Positions 34,510-44,310 of a DNA stretch of 64,000 nucleotides are shown here, one piece after another. Both the position numbers and the translations under genes were made by a program. The DNA lies in NCBI GenBank assembly GCA_017979445.1, contig CM030705.1, positions 12,252,679-12,316,678 of the forward strand. The letters are read 5' to 3'. The notes below the pieces were generated by a model. That model was not told the DNA's origin and searched no databases. It saw nothing but the letters and a program-made list of their open reading frames with translations. This DNA is from Akebia trifoliata. Taxonomy: Eukaryota; Streptophyta; Magnoliopsida; Ranunculales; Lardizabalaceae. Position 1 is the first letter of the stretch. Each line of letters begins with the position of its first letter.

Positions 34510-35240
34510 CAAGATGGGGGGACCCCCCAATTCCAAAGGTGTGTTTTCGATGAGAGAATTTTATAATGGTCACAGTAGATCAGAGGATCCTTCTTTTCCT
34601 TACGTGGTAGTGTTGGGTCCAAAGGTCCCTTCAAAGGTGGCTTTCTTTGTTTGGACAAGAGTTTGGGATAGGATCCTCACGCTCAATCAGTTGAGAAGAA
34701 GAGATTTTTGTGGTCCAAATCGTTGTTGTTTGTGCTTGGTAGAGGAGGAATCTTCTAAATATCTACTTGTGCATTGTGTAGTGGCTAAGGAGGTGTGGGA
34801 CCACTTATTGGAATTGTTTGGGTTGATTGTAGTCTTTCAGGTTCGAGTGGAAGTGTTTTTGGGGAATGGCTACAATTGAGGATGGCTTTCAGACGCTCCA
34901 AGAGATTACTATCGAATCTCACCCCATCCGCGATCACTTGGGGAATTTCAAAAGAAAGAAACGCAAGAACCTTTGAGGTTCAATCCAGCCATGAGCTTGT
35001 TTTATTGATTCTCAGGTTGTTATTCTTTTGGTCCAAGGTATTCAAAGAGTTCAAGGGGGTGTTCTTCAAGGACTTCCTAGTATGTTGGGATTTGGTTTGT
35101 AATATTTTCAAGCCCTAGTTAGAGGCTCTTTCTTTTCCTCTCTTTTCTTTTCTTGGTTTCTTTTTTGTTTGGTCACCTCGATCTTTCCTTTTGTTGTACG
35201 TTTGTTTTTGTTTTTTCCTTAATCTATAAAAAAATTTCTA
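34510..35240 (+). mobile_element. LINE 3' end, zinc-binding domain, strongly 5'-truncated
   Basis: The fragment VPSKVAFFVWTRVWDRIL, then LRRRDFCGPNRCCLC and HCVVAKEVWDHLLELFG is the zf-RVT domain at the C-terminus of plant L1-like ORF2 proteins. A frameshift near 34830 leads into ITWGISKERNARTFE, the usual sequence just before the stop. The 3' UTR is T-rich and ends in ATCTATAAAAAAA at about 35235. It lies in opposite orientation inside the gypsy gag region. Confidence 0.85.
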
Positions 35241-35249
35241 GCCAATCAA

Positions 35250-35640
35250 TGATACAGAGGTATTGCCTCACCTTGAGGATGAGTTGATGTTATGTCCACC
35301 ATTTGGTAATCTAGAACACCGTGTAGTTGCTGGAACTGATGTGCTCGAAACACCTATCCTTCCAGATCAGCTATATTAAAGACGGGAAAATCAAGTTAAA
35401 TCAACCACCCTTGCTAAGAAGCAAGTGTGGCTGGTCGAACTTCAGGTGGTTGTCGTGGTTATTCAGCAAAAAGGGGTGGCTGAGGATGAAGATTTTTTAT
35501 GGAGATTTGCATGTTCATTGTGAGCTCAGCAATTCCAAAGTTCAAGTCGTTGACATTTTTCCTGGTGTTTGATAACTCCATTCAAATGTCACCAATCTCC
35601 CTATGGATATTTTCAAAACCAAGTGGTGCTACCATAAGTG
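35250..35640 (-). pseudogene. gypsy gag N-terminal region
   Basis: On the minus strand after the primer site there is an untranslated/coding lead. Then come IFPVFN, a changed GDDPEG block (IADLEG) and VFRAHQF, recognisable as the gag motif FPxFxGxDPxGWxxRAxxxF. Stops are present. It is interrupted at about 35240 by a LINE end. Confidence 0.55.
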
Positions 35641-35649
35641 CAGGAAAGA

Positions 35650-35661
35650 GCTCTGATACCA
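35650..35661 (-). promoter_or_regulatory. gypsy primer-binding site (tRNA-Met type)
   Basis: On the minus strand it reads TGGTATCAGAGC. It lies three bases from the putative LTR end and sets the 5' end of the element. Confidence 0.8.
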
Positions 35662-35664
35662 GAA

Positions 35665-35936
35665 TGATAAGAGTGCCATTTTTTAATTAGAATTAACTCA
35701 CTAACTAAATAAACTATAAACTATGTGAGAAATTATGCTTGCATTCATATCCAGCACGGTTAAAATTTATAGGTTGATGCTAACAACTTGACAAACCACT
35801 CCCCTGGTAAACGAGAGTTGACTAACAAACTAACTCCTCCAGAAAATAGGAGCTGAATGACAATTAAATCTAAAAGCAGAGAAATTCAAGGTCTGTTAAT
35901 GGACTCACTTAACAATTGATCCCCAAGATGCTGACA
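35665..35936 (-). repeat. gypsy 5' LTR (about 272 bp)
   Basis: The plus strand starts TGATAAGAGTGCC at 35665, next to the primer site, and ends GCTGACA at 35936, giving TG...CA. It is AT-rich and short, as in several Ty3 lineages. The outer end was chosen by its TG/CA form and typical length only. Confidence 0.5.
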
Positions 35937-36237
35937 CCTGGCTATATGGTGGTGAACGTTGGGCAGAATTGCAAGATTTGCTACTTGGGGTGAGAGAAGA
36001 AAATTCATAAATATCTACCACAAAGACTGCCGAAAAGATACAAGCACTGGATATTATACTGAATATTACACACAACATCTAAATTAAGATGGGAAAAAAA
36101 AGTAAGTATCAAAAAAAACAAAAAAAAAAAAGAAGAATATCTAACATACTCGTACTTGGTTGACATCTCAACACTTCTGAGGAGCTGCATATGAATATAC
36201 AACTTGAATCACAAACAAAGAAAAGTTGGTCAACCAC

Positions 36238-37452
36238 TCACTTTGATACCAAAAAGATCTCTGGTTTCTTTGCTTTGCTCGGTGTGTTAACATTTGAAGC
36301 TGCATTGGCATCAGCTACTGCCCTGGCAGCCAATCGTGCTCTCTTATCAAGCTGAATCAAACTCCGAGTGGCCAAGATTGCTTGTGGGACCAAATCATGA
36401 GAAACCCTTGCATACAAACACCTTACTGCAACCGACGCTGCATCCCTAACATCCTGTGAATTAAGAGGAGCCAACAGGCAATGCCCAAGAATTCTCAATA
36501 CAGGTTGTAAGAGTTCCCAAGGCAACGGAATTCTTGCTCCTTTAGAAGCCCCAGTTTTGGCAAATTCTTCCCCAATCCCAAATTCATTCATCTCTTCCAC
36601 CAATTCCTCAATCTCATGATCCTCTTCAAAATCCCTAATCTCAGATGCATTCACATTTCTACTAATATTGCCATCAACATCAAATTCATTCCTGCAAGAA
36701 CAATTCTGCCCCGCCCATGCCACGACAAACCGACACAAATCAAGTTTTGACCATATGGGCATCTGAGAAATTTGCTTATAATAACAATCAAGCACTATAG
36801 CTACAATAAAAGCCCGTTTTGTCGATTTTACAGCAATTTGTGGTTCAAGTTGTGGGCAGAGAACCCTAACGAACGGTTGAGAATTAACAGCGCCATTAGA
36901 GGGCTTGCTTCGGGGAGCGTGGTAAATAGAAGGTTGCGATAGATCGGGAATTGAAATTAATATGGGTTTTCCAGCTCGATCTTTGGTTTCGGAGCCATAG
37001 AGAGAAAGAATTACAGCTTCGAAACCTGCAAGAGATGGGATTGAGGTTTCAGAAGGAGAGACGATTCGAGAGAGATAGAGACCAGTGAGGAGAGGGATGA
37101 AAGAGAGGACTACGAGGCGAAGGTCAGGATCTGAGGATTGGAAGGTTTCGTAGAGCCATTGACAGAGAGGATCGTCACCAGAGCCTGAGAAAGGGTTTGA
37201 GAGAGAAGATGAGATGGCGAGATAAGCTTCTTGGGATTCGAGGAGAGATCTTGCGGGACGATCTGAGTCTGCAAGAGAGGAGATTGATGGGGATGAAGAG
37301 AGGATGGAGGAGAGGATTTGGATGCGAGATCTGGCCTTGGAGATTGCTTCCCACCATGACTGCATTGGATTAGGGTTTGAATGATGGTCAGGGTTTGGAT
37401 CTGATGAAGAAGATGAAGGCGAGCCTGCTACGTGGCTTAGCTGGATCTCCAT
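36238..37452 (-). CDS. Hyccin (FAM126) family protein, 404 aa, intronless
   Basis: A single uninterrupted frame with ATG at 37450-37452 and TGA at 36238-36240. After a Ser/Pro-rich N-terminus (1-30) come WWEAISKARSRIQILSSIL and an all-helical hyccin domain with LLESQEAYLAISSSL, LRLVVLSFIPLLTGLYLSRI, the segment SIYHAPRSK and the conserved end WELLQPVLRILGHCLLAP. Length and order fit plant HYC proteins such as those of Arabidopsis. Plant HYC subunits are reported in a plasma-membrane complex with PI4K-alpha1, NPG and EFOP that makes phosphatidylinositol 4-phosphate; localisation here is by homology. An acidic run (EEDHEIEELVEEM) sits in the middle. A TATA-like AATATATAATA lies about 95-105 bp upstream of the ATG. 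It appears fully functional. Confidence 0.95.
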   Translation of the reverse strand: MEIQLSHVAGSPSSSSSDPNPDHHSNPNPMQSWWEAISKARSRIQILSSILSSSPSISSLADSDRPARSLLESQEAYLAISSSLSNPFSGSGDDPLCQWLYETFQSSDPDLRLVVLSFIPLLTGLYLSRIVSPSETSIPSLAGFEAVILSLYGSETKDRAGKPILISIPDLSQPSIYHAPRSKPSNGAVNSQPFVRVLCPQLEPQIAVKSTKRAFIVAIVLDCYYKQISQMPIWSKLDLCRFVVAWAGQNCSCRNEFDVDGNISRNVNASEIRDFEEDHEIEELVEEMNEFGIGEEFAKTGASKGARIPLPWELLQPVLRILGHCLLAPLNSQDVRDAASVAVRCLYARVSHDLVPQAILATRSLIQLDKRARLAARAVADANAASNVNTPSKAKKPEIFLVSK

Positions 37453-37721
37453 TGTAGCTCTCCAGATTCTTTGGGGGTTCCGATGGGATCACTACCTCTA
37501 TCTGTAACGGCCCGAGGAGATCAAGAGTTTGGCATTTGCTGCATTTCGTATTATATATTTGGGAGGGACGCTCTATTTGCACACACACCGAGAAGATGGC
37601 TAATGGAACTCACTTCAAGTGATTTTTGTCAAGAAAAAACGGAAAATTAAAAAAAGAAATTATTATTATTATTATTATTATTATTAAAAAAAATTACCCA
37701 AACAGAATTAACACACCAGAC
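37453..37721 (-). promoter_or_regulatory. Upstream region of the Hyccin gene
   Basis: TATA-like AATATATAATA on the minus strand at about 37546-37557. A (TTA)n microsatellite at 37660-37686 lies about 210 bp upstream of the ATG. A hAT-type element begins at 37722, so the undisturbed 5' region is only about 270 bp. Confidence 0.5.
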
Positions 37722-38060
37722 TAGGAATGCACATTGGATTGGATAAATCCGAACCAATTTGAAGTCTTTTGGATTGGATTGGTTTGGATTGAGCATGGTT
37801 TGGTTCGGGTACGGATTGTATAAAAAAAATCTGATTGATTTGATTCGATTCCGAATTAGGGGTATAATAGAATCGAATTAATCCGAAATATCTAAGAGAT
37901 ATATATATATGTTTATTTAAAAATAAAATTATTTCTTAATTTCGTTCATCTGTTATCTATTTCTCTCTTCCTTTTCTTCAAGTTTGAAAAAAACCTAGTG
38001 GTCGTTTGTCTCCCTCACCTCTCTACTCGTCACCTCATCAGAAAACAAAAAAGTAACCCA

Positions 38061-38099
<39 letters not shown>

Positions 38100-38726
38100 T
38101 ATGTAGTACATTACGAAGAGGTAACTCATCAAAGTCTTCAATTTTATCTTTTCTATTTTTTTCTTACAAAAACTCTTAGAAAATGTATACAAATCTCTCT
38201 TTCAACTCTCAAATGGATCAACCCATTTATGGAAAAACTTTTTCAAAGAGTTTGATTCCTTGCTTTTTTTACGAGAACCTTTATATCGTGTTTGTTAGAT
38301 GAAATATACTATACGAATCTAGGCTTGGATTCGTTAATCTACCATTTATGGATTAGTTTCCTCACTAATCCATCCAAAATACCAATTTTAAATTGTAATT
38401 TTTTTTATAGTCTCATTAAGCTTCCTCTAATTTTCAATTTATACAAATTTTCAGTCAAAATTTAATCATAAAATCAATTTTATTTTTAAAATAGGCATTA
38501 TTTATGATCTGATCCAAAGGGTTCCTCTTTTGAAAGAAAAAATACTAGTTTTTCTATTTTGAAAGTATGAAAACCAAGAACCAATCCGAACCAAGGTTGG
38601 ATTGGATTGGTTCAGTTTTATAAGGTAATTGGATTGGTTCGGTTCCAAATTTGTAAAACCGATCATGTTTGGTTCGGCTCAAATTTTGTCAAAATCCGAA
38701 CCAATCTGAATCATATGCACCCCTAC
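37722..38726. mobile_element. Non-autonomous hAT-type element (1005 bp) with perfect 8-bp target duplication
   Basis: The ends are TAGGAATGCAC (left) and, on the other strand at the right, TAGGGGTGCAT. Subterminal parts on both sides are rich in GAACCAAT and GGATTGG words in inverted orientation. The flanks CACCAGAC (37714-37721) and CACCAGAC (38727-38734) are identical. 8-bp duplications and such ends are hallmarks of hAT transposons. No transposase is encoded. A (TC)n tract at 38063-38096 lies in the interior. Confidence 0.9.
38063..38096. repeat. (TC)17 microsatellite
   Basis: An uninterrupted CT/TC run within the hAT-type element. Confidence 0.95.
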
Positions 38727-38734
38727 ACCAGACA

Positions 38735-39062
38735 GTCTAGCATTTTAGTAACTAGCTAGATGGTCGAACGTTTTATGTTATTTTCTAGCCACAATGATGG
38801 AATTGCCCAAAATTAATTTAAAAGGCTAGATTGTCCAACACTTTAAACTGATCATTTCCATAATTAATGCAAAATAATGTGGGAAAAAAAAATTCACATA
38901 AATTCAACCCTCTTTATTTCTATCTCACTTTTTAACAAAAAAAAAAAAACTTTTTAGATTTAATTTCTAAATGGAATTCTCCTCTAAAATTTCTTTTTTC
39001 TTTAAATCCAATACTCTTTCTTTATTTGTGATAACAAGTAATTTCTCTCTCTTTATCTTATA
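38735..39062. other. No gene seen
   Basis: AT-rich non-coding DNA between the hAT-type element and the Mutator relic. Confidence 0.5.
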
Positions 39063-41560
39063 ATGTCAACTCAAATTTCATGTTTACTATGTTATTATGG
39101 TGGAAAGTTCATACGACCAACTAATGAAAGTAAAGATGTGTAATCTTAAGGGTTCTTAAAGACTTTTGATGATTTCAAAAGATATTTTATTTTAGGAGTT
39201 TATCAATAGAGTTACAATATTGTGGAAGTTACCCAGCAATTTGATTATCTTAAGGTTTGTCTTTTCCTTCTCTTTAGATTCGACAACTTTTGATATTGTC
39301 GATAATGAGAGCATAAAGTTCATCTTTGAAATGTATAGCCTAAATTCCATCATCAACATATATGTGTTCAAAAATGAATCCATTGATACCTCGATTCTTA
39401 ATAATCATGTCTACATAGCAATAATGAATCCTATTCCTCAAGCCATTGTACCAAATCAAGATCATTTAAATTCTGGTTATGATATTTTTCTCTTCTCAAT
39501 AATATGCATTGTGGGGAGTTTTTTAGGCTTTCCACTCCTTGAGATAAACATTGATGATGATCTTGATCAAGAGGCTTCTATCCAAATCTTCCTTCAATAG
39601 TTTGACTTATTTTGATGGCGGGCTTTACCTTGATATACCGAACACTTTTTAACAATGGTTGATTTCCGCTTTTCACCAACTCTTAATCAATAGAAAGTAA
39701 GAAGGAGATAATGATGAGGCATCGATGTGATGCCTGTCAATGATCCTATGAAGATCTAGTTAGTATTTGGATAAAAGAAAATGAATGGAAAATAAGATTA
39801 ACAATGGATTTGTAAAGTGATTTTTACTTTTCAAGTTTTTTTTTTCAGTTCGTCTGCCTCCCCCTCCTCCTCCTCTTTTCTCCTTCTTCTTTCCTTCGTT
39901 TGATAAATTGGTTTTTATAGACGTAATTCAGAAATACATGTCACGACATGACAAATCCAAATGTTAGATGAGTTATTCAGTAGGGATGCACTTGAGTGTT
40001 TTAGAAGATGGACTCCTCACTTATCTGTAAGATTTGAATCAAATGTGTTAGTGTTGCAAGTTATCAATGTGAAGTAGAAAAAAATATAGGATTCTGACAT
40101 ATGGTGTCCCTTTGATATGACAAGATTTTATTTTATATTTATCATTGTGAAGAGACATGCTCAAACTCATATACTTATTTGAAATCGTTTATGTGTTATG
40201 AGTCAGGTCAGATACAAGTTAGAGATCAGATTAGGAACAAGTTAATGCATGGATTTTATAATTACGCGACAAAGATATTATTGAGTTATTAGATAGGATA
40301 CAAGTAAAGATTACATAAATCCATCAAAAACATCGTGAGGAGTCAGAGTCATGGGTTAATGTACTAAGAACAAAAGTATGAAACAAAAAACTTTAGAAAT
40401 ATGTCAAGTTAGCAAGTTCTTTATCAGTCATATAGGTGAATGACATAAAATTTGAGATTCTTAACGAAATTAATTGTTACGTAGCTCATATGTACAATAG
40501 AACTATTCGTGCGAAAATGACAACATACTGAAATTCCTTGTGAGCATGCAATTTGAGGATGTGGTGCCCACATGATTTTTGTACTACTAAATTGTTAATC
40601 GAGGCATATTACCTTATTTATTGAGAGCCTTTGCATGGTGTTCCTAATCGTACAAACTACAAATTCCATATGAAATACCAACTATGATTTATCGTCAAAA
40701 ACTCATCATCGCCCTACCTGACCAAAGAAAATACGAAAAGATACAAAAAATAGAGAGAAACGCCTTTTTCTATTGTACACGGTGTGGCTAATCAGAGTAT
40801 AATAGGAAAACTTGTATAACCTCCATATGATTTATAAGAGTTTTGTAGCATTTTCAACAATTATGTTTGAAGTGAGATTAATAAATTTTTTATATGCTAG
40901 TTAATCGTGGATATCGATGAAGTATTTTTGGGTGTGTAGGGTAAAAGCTTTAAACCCAAGTGTTGCTAAAGCTTATTTCAATTACTAGAGAAAAATATGA
41001 AATGACATGAGGAATGCTATTTTTTTTTTGTATATCTTTATCATTTAAGGATTTTGATTTTCTTTTGAACATATTGTGGAGAATTATATAATTTTAATAA
41101 ACTATTATTTGACATAAACACTACTTGTGAAAAATTTTAACAGAATTATATGGTTTAACAATGATCTTTACAAAAATTAGTTATTTATTGGTTCAATAAG
41201 GTCTGAAAAATAAAGTTAGTACATAGGCATTGAAAAGAGTTTTGTCTCTTATTAAGATTTGGAAGCACTTCATCAACTTGGCATTTGTAGGCATCTCTAA
41301 TTTAATCCACTAATTAGAAGATTATATGAGAAAGAAAATAAAAATTGAAATGGCGATTGACGAGACCATCCGTCCCCTTTGAATATTTTGTTTCACTTTT
41401 TTTATTTTTATTTGAGGTTAATTTTAGAAATCAAGTGCAATGTGATTCCACACACAAGATAAATAACATTTTAAAGAAACAATTGATGAGAAAACCTAAT
41501 ACAACTTACATTGAAATATCAAAGTTGTTCTCCTAAACACTTAATTATGCAAAATAGAAA
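39063..41560 (+). pseudogene. Mutator-like (MuDR) transposase relic
   Basis: The start MSTQISCLLCYYGGKFI (39063 on) and the frame 39220-39600 (FDIVDNESIKFIFEMYSL, then INIYVFKNESID) resemble the N-terminal region of plant MuDR-type proteins. Near 40530 lies EIPCEHAI, the core of a SWIM zinc finger. Near 40774-40815 is CTRCG, a stop, then SEYNRKTC, matching the CCHC knuckle CxxCxxxGHNRRTC at the C-terminus of these proteins. The central catalytic part (39600-40500) is not clearly readable. Many stops and shifts occur. The family moves MULE DNA transposons by cut-and-paste in the nucleus. The assignment rests on order and spacing of weak motifs. Confidence 0.65.
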
Positions 41561-43490
41561 TTGTAACACCATAAAAAAATATAGAATTATACAATGTATC
41601 CAAGATTTCCACAAGAAAATAATTACAACACTAGTAAAAAAATGGCCAACATTAGTAAAAAATAACCATTATAATATCCATAACTCTACTTTACAAAATT
41701 ATGGATTTACATAATTCATATAAATAATATGTCCATTGTTGTCGTTGTGCACAACTATCTATTGCTCGTGGAAATTTTGGTACTTAGGCAATTAGATGGT
41801 CTAGAGACACCATCAATGACCTTGTGATATGACTATGTGTTCGCGTCAATGATCAAAGTGTTGGTACTTATAGAGGTGGTATAGGCATTAACACTAAATG
41901 AATATTACAGGGAGTTGGTTTTGTCTGTGCTTGTGTAAGTATGGTAAATTTATTCATAAACATAGTCATCTCCTCGTGTACTGTCGAATGATCTTTATGT
42001 GCATGTGATTGTGAATACTTCCCATATGAATGTTTTACCTATTGTTGTTAGGGTTTTGTTCGATGTGTGAGTCGTCACATTTTCATCTGGGACATAAGTG
42101 GGACATAAGTCAAAAAATTATCTTGACTTGAGAATCATTAGGATCACGTATCATTAAAGGTCTTGATATATGTATATCTTATCGTAGTAATGTCAATTTT
42201 GATTGTATCTCTTTCATGATTTATTATAAATATTTGATTGCTAGTCAAATATTAATATATTCAGTGACATATCCAACATTTACTAATACATTGTCAAGGA
42301 TATTTGCTTGTGAACATACAATATTATACTGTCAATACATGTTATTAAAAAAATCAATGTATCGTTGTTTCAAGTGATCTTTATAATTCTTCTTACTCTA
42401 GCATAATAATATTTGTTACATCATCTCCATATCTTCTTAGTATGTATTGATCTTTATAAATTAAGTATAGGTTATCCATTTGAGGAGTTCTATACTATTT
42501 TTTGAACTCAAGAGAAGACCATAGTGTTACGATTGATGGAAATCACAAGAAAAATAGAAATTAAACATTAATAATATGTTTTATTAGTTAGTAAAATTAA
42601 ATGAAATAAACATATTCTAATTAATGATATACTTAAGAAATCATTTGAAAGGTTCCAACATACCTCAAATCTCTTATTCCAATCGCGAATGATTTGGTCA
42701 TAAAATTTCTGTCAATTTTTATTATTTCATTTTTAAACTATAAACCATGATAATGACTCTTCAAGGATGTATTGATACATCGCAAACTGTCTATTAGGTG
42801 GAACTCAACAATATTAAAGTATAATATATAAAATCGCACAAGATTATTAATTCGAGTAGTCAATAACATCGGATCTTCCACAATTATTAGGTCCATATTG
42901 TCATAAGACTCCCATATAACCTATTATTTCAAATAAAAAAAAATTAGATGATAATTATATACCAAGATAAAAAAGTTATTAATTTTTTTAATATAAATTA
43001 AGTTATCTAGTATTTGCGAATGAGATTTAGATCCTCTCAATATACCTCAAGATTATGATGTGGATCCACATAACTCTTATTCTTTTTTTCATTTAAGGAA
43101 ATAGAAAATATAAGTGTGTTTGGATTGGGAAATGATCGTCTTAAAAGAATATGCTCATGAACCTATATTTGTGTACAAATTAGAATTAATTAGATTATAT
43201 ATTTCTAATGAAATAATATTTTCATTTGTATATAATAATTACATTTATTTGTAATAACATCACACAACCACTAAGTGATGACTTCCACAAACTGGTAAAA
43301 TTCTTTAATTACTAATACAAGTATGCAATGGTAGTTACACCCCATGTATATTCTTCAATTTTATCAAAATCTTCAAGGAAAGATAATAATACAGCAGGTA
43401 CAAAATGTCTAGATAAATCAAGAAATAATGTGCATCCCATGAGAGCGAGAATGTATGCACAAGTATAACATTGTATCTATAACTATATAA
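41561..43490. other. No gene seen
   Basis: About 1.9 kb of very AT-rich DNA without recognisable coding similarity, RNA gene or clear transposon end. Confidence 0.5.
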
Positions 43491-43504
43491 AAAATATAAG
43501 ATAA

Positions 43505-43706
43505 AACCACCAGATGGGTGGCCAAATGGTAATACTTCAGGATCAAGGGTGTGCTCCTCCTGTAGTCTCAAGTTCGATTCCCACCGAGTACTAATATTAG
43601 TGGTCACGGACCGCAGGATTAAAATCCTGTTTCACAAGCCTTGTTCGAGGAAGAGGGAATAGTTGGAGCGCGCACAAGCTGGCCCATATACCCTTTTAAT
43701 AAAAAA
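43505..43706 (+). mobile_element. tRNA-derived SINE, copy 1, with target duplication
   Basis: The head has an RNA polymerase III A-box-like GGTGGCCAAATGGT (43517-43530) and a B-box AGTTCGATTCCC (43571-43582). The tail reads GCGCGCACAAGCTGGCCC and then ATACCC, ending in an A-run. The flanks AAAATATAAGATAA (43491-43504) and AAAATGTAAGATAA (about 43704-43717) form a 14-bp duplication with one mismatch that shares A-residues with the tail. The 3' part resembles Au-type plant SINEs. Transcription would be by Pol III, with LINE machinery moving it. Confidence 0.88.
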
Positions 43707-43719
43707 AATGTAAGATAAG

Positions 43720-44049
43720 AATAAATAAATTAATTAAAAAAATAAGAAGTAGAGTTATATTATACATCATATTCTATCGATTCCGAGATCTTAAGTCCAA
43801 TTAAAAAAATAACATTTACAAGTTTAATATTTATCTCACCAAAAGAAAAAATAAAATAAAATGAGCATGTACTTAACCAAAAAGACTCAACTAATGCATG
43901 AATAAACGATAAATCAATTGATAACCAAGAAATCTTGTTGTAGTATCCAAAACTTGTTCGAGACACCAAAGGCCCGTGTAGATACATGAGTCAAAAGTAC
44001 TTAGAACATAAGTACTCCTAGAAATACTTTATAGAGTAGTTCTGACGGA
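43720..44049. other. No gene seen
   Basis: AT-rich non-coding sequence downstream of the SINE. Confidence 0.5.
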
Positions 44050-44310
44050 GTTTTGTGTTTGGATGCAAGTTTTGAGAAGTATTTCTAACAAAATTTTGTA
44101 TTTTGATGAATTGACGAGGGATATATTGAGTAAAATGTACAATCTCGTGAGAATATAATTAGAATCGCAACTTATATTTGACAGATAAAATTGTTCTACG
44201 CAAAAATAACTTTGAGAAGTACTGGTCTCGATACTTCTCTCAGAAGTACTATTTTTACTCTTTTACGGAATTACTTCTCCAAGTGCTTATATATCCAAAC
44301 GTTTGACATA
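44050..44310. mobile_element. Possible small MITE
   Basis: The left part contains TGTTTGGATGCAAGTTTTGA, and the right part on the opposite strand has CGTTTGGATATATAAGCACT. Inner words GAGAAGTA and TACTTCTC also face each other. Pairing is partial and no target duplication was found. Confidence 0.4.

Larger units (their letters stand above)
31281..35936 (-). mobile_element. Ty3/gypsy element, dismembered by nested insertions
   Basis: All parts are on the minus strand and in the right order: LTR (35665-35936), tRNA-Met primer site (35650-35661), gag start (about 35640-35250), gag middle (about 34450-34230), RT (about 31935-31385) and RNase H start (about 31385-31281). Between them lie a plus-strand LINE end (34510-35240) and a plus-strand LTR-like block (about 32280-33905). 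A minus-strand LINE replaces the 3' side at 31280. That all pieces come from one element is inference from order, strand and spacing. Confidence 0.65.

Noticed and set aside
36238..37452. Retrotransposed (processed) Hyccin copy
   Set aside because: The lack of introns alone would allow this, but the frame is intact with an upstream TATA-like box and no A-tail or target duplication was seen; an intact intronless gene is the simpler reading.
43517..43582. Possible tRNA gene
   Set aside because: A- and B-box sequences are present, but no cloverleaf or acceptor stem could be drawn, and the SINE tail with target duplication explains the sequence better.
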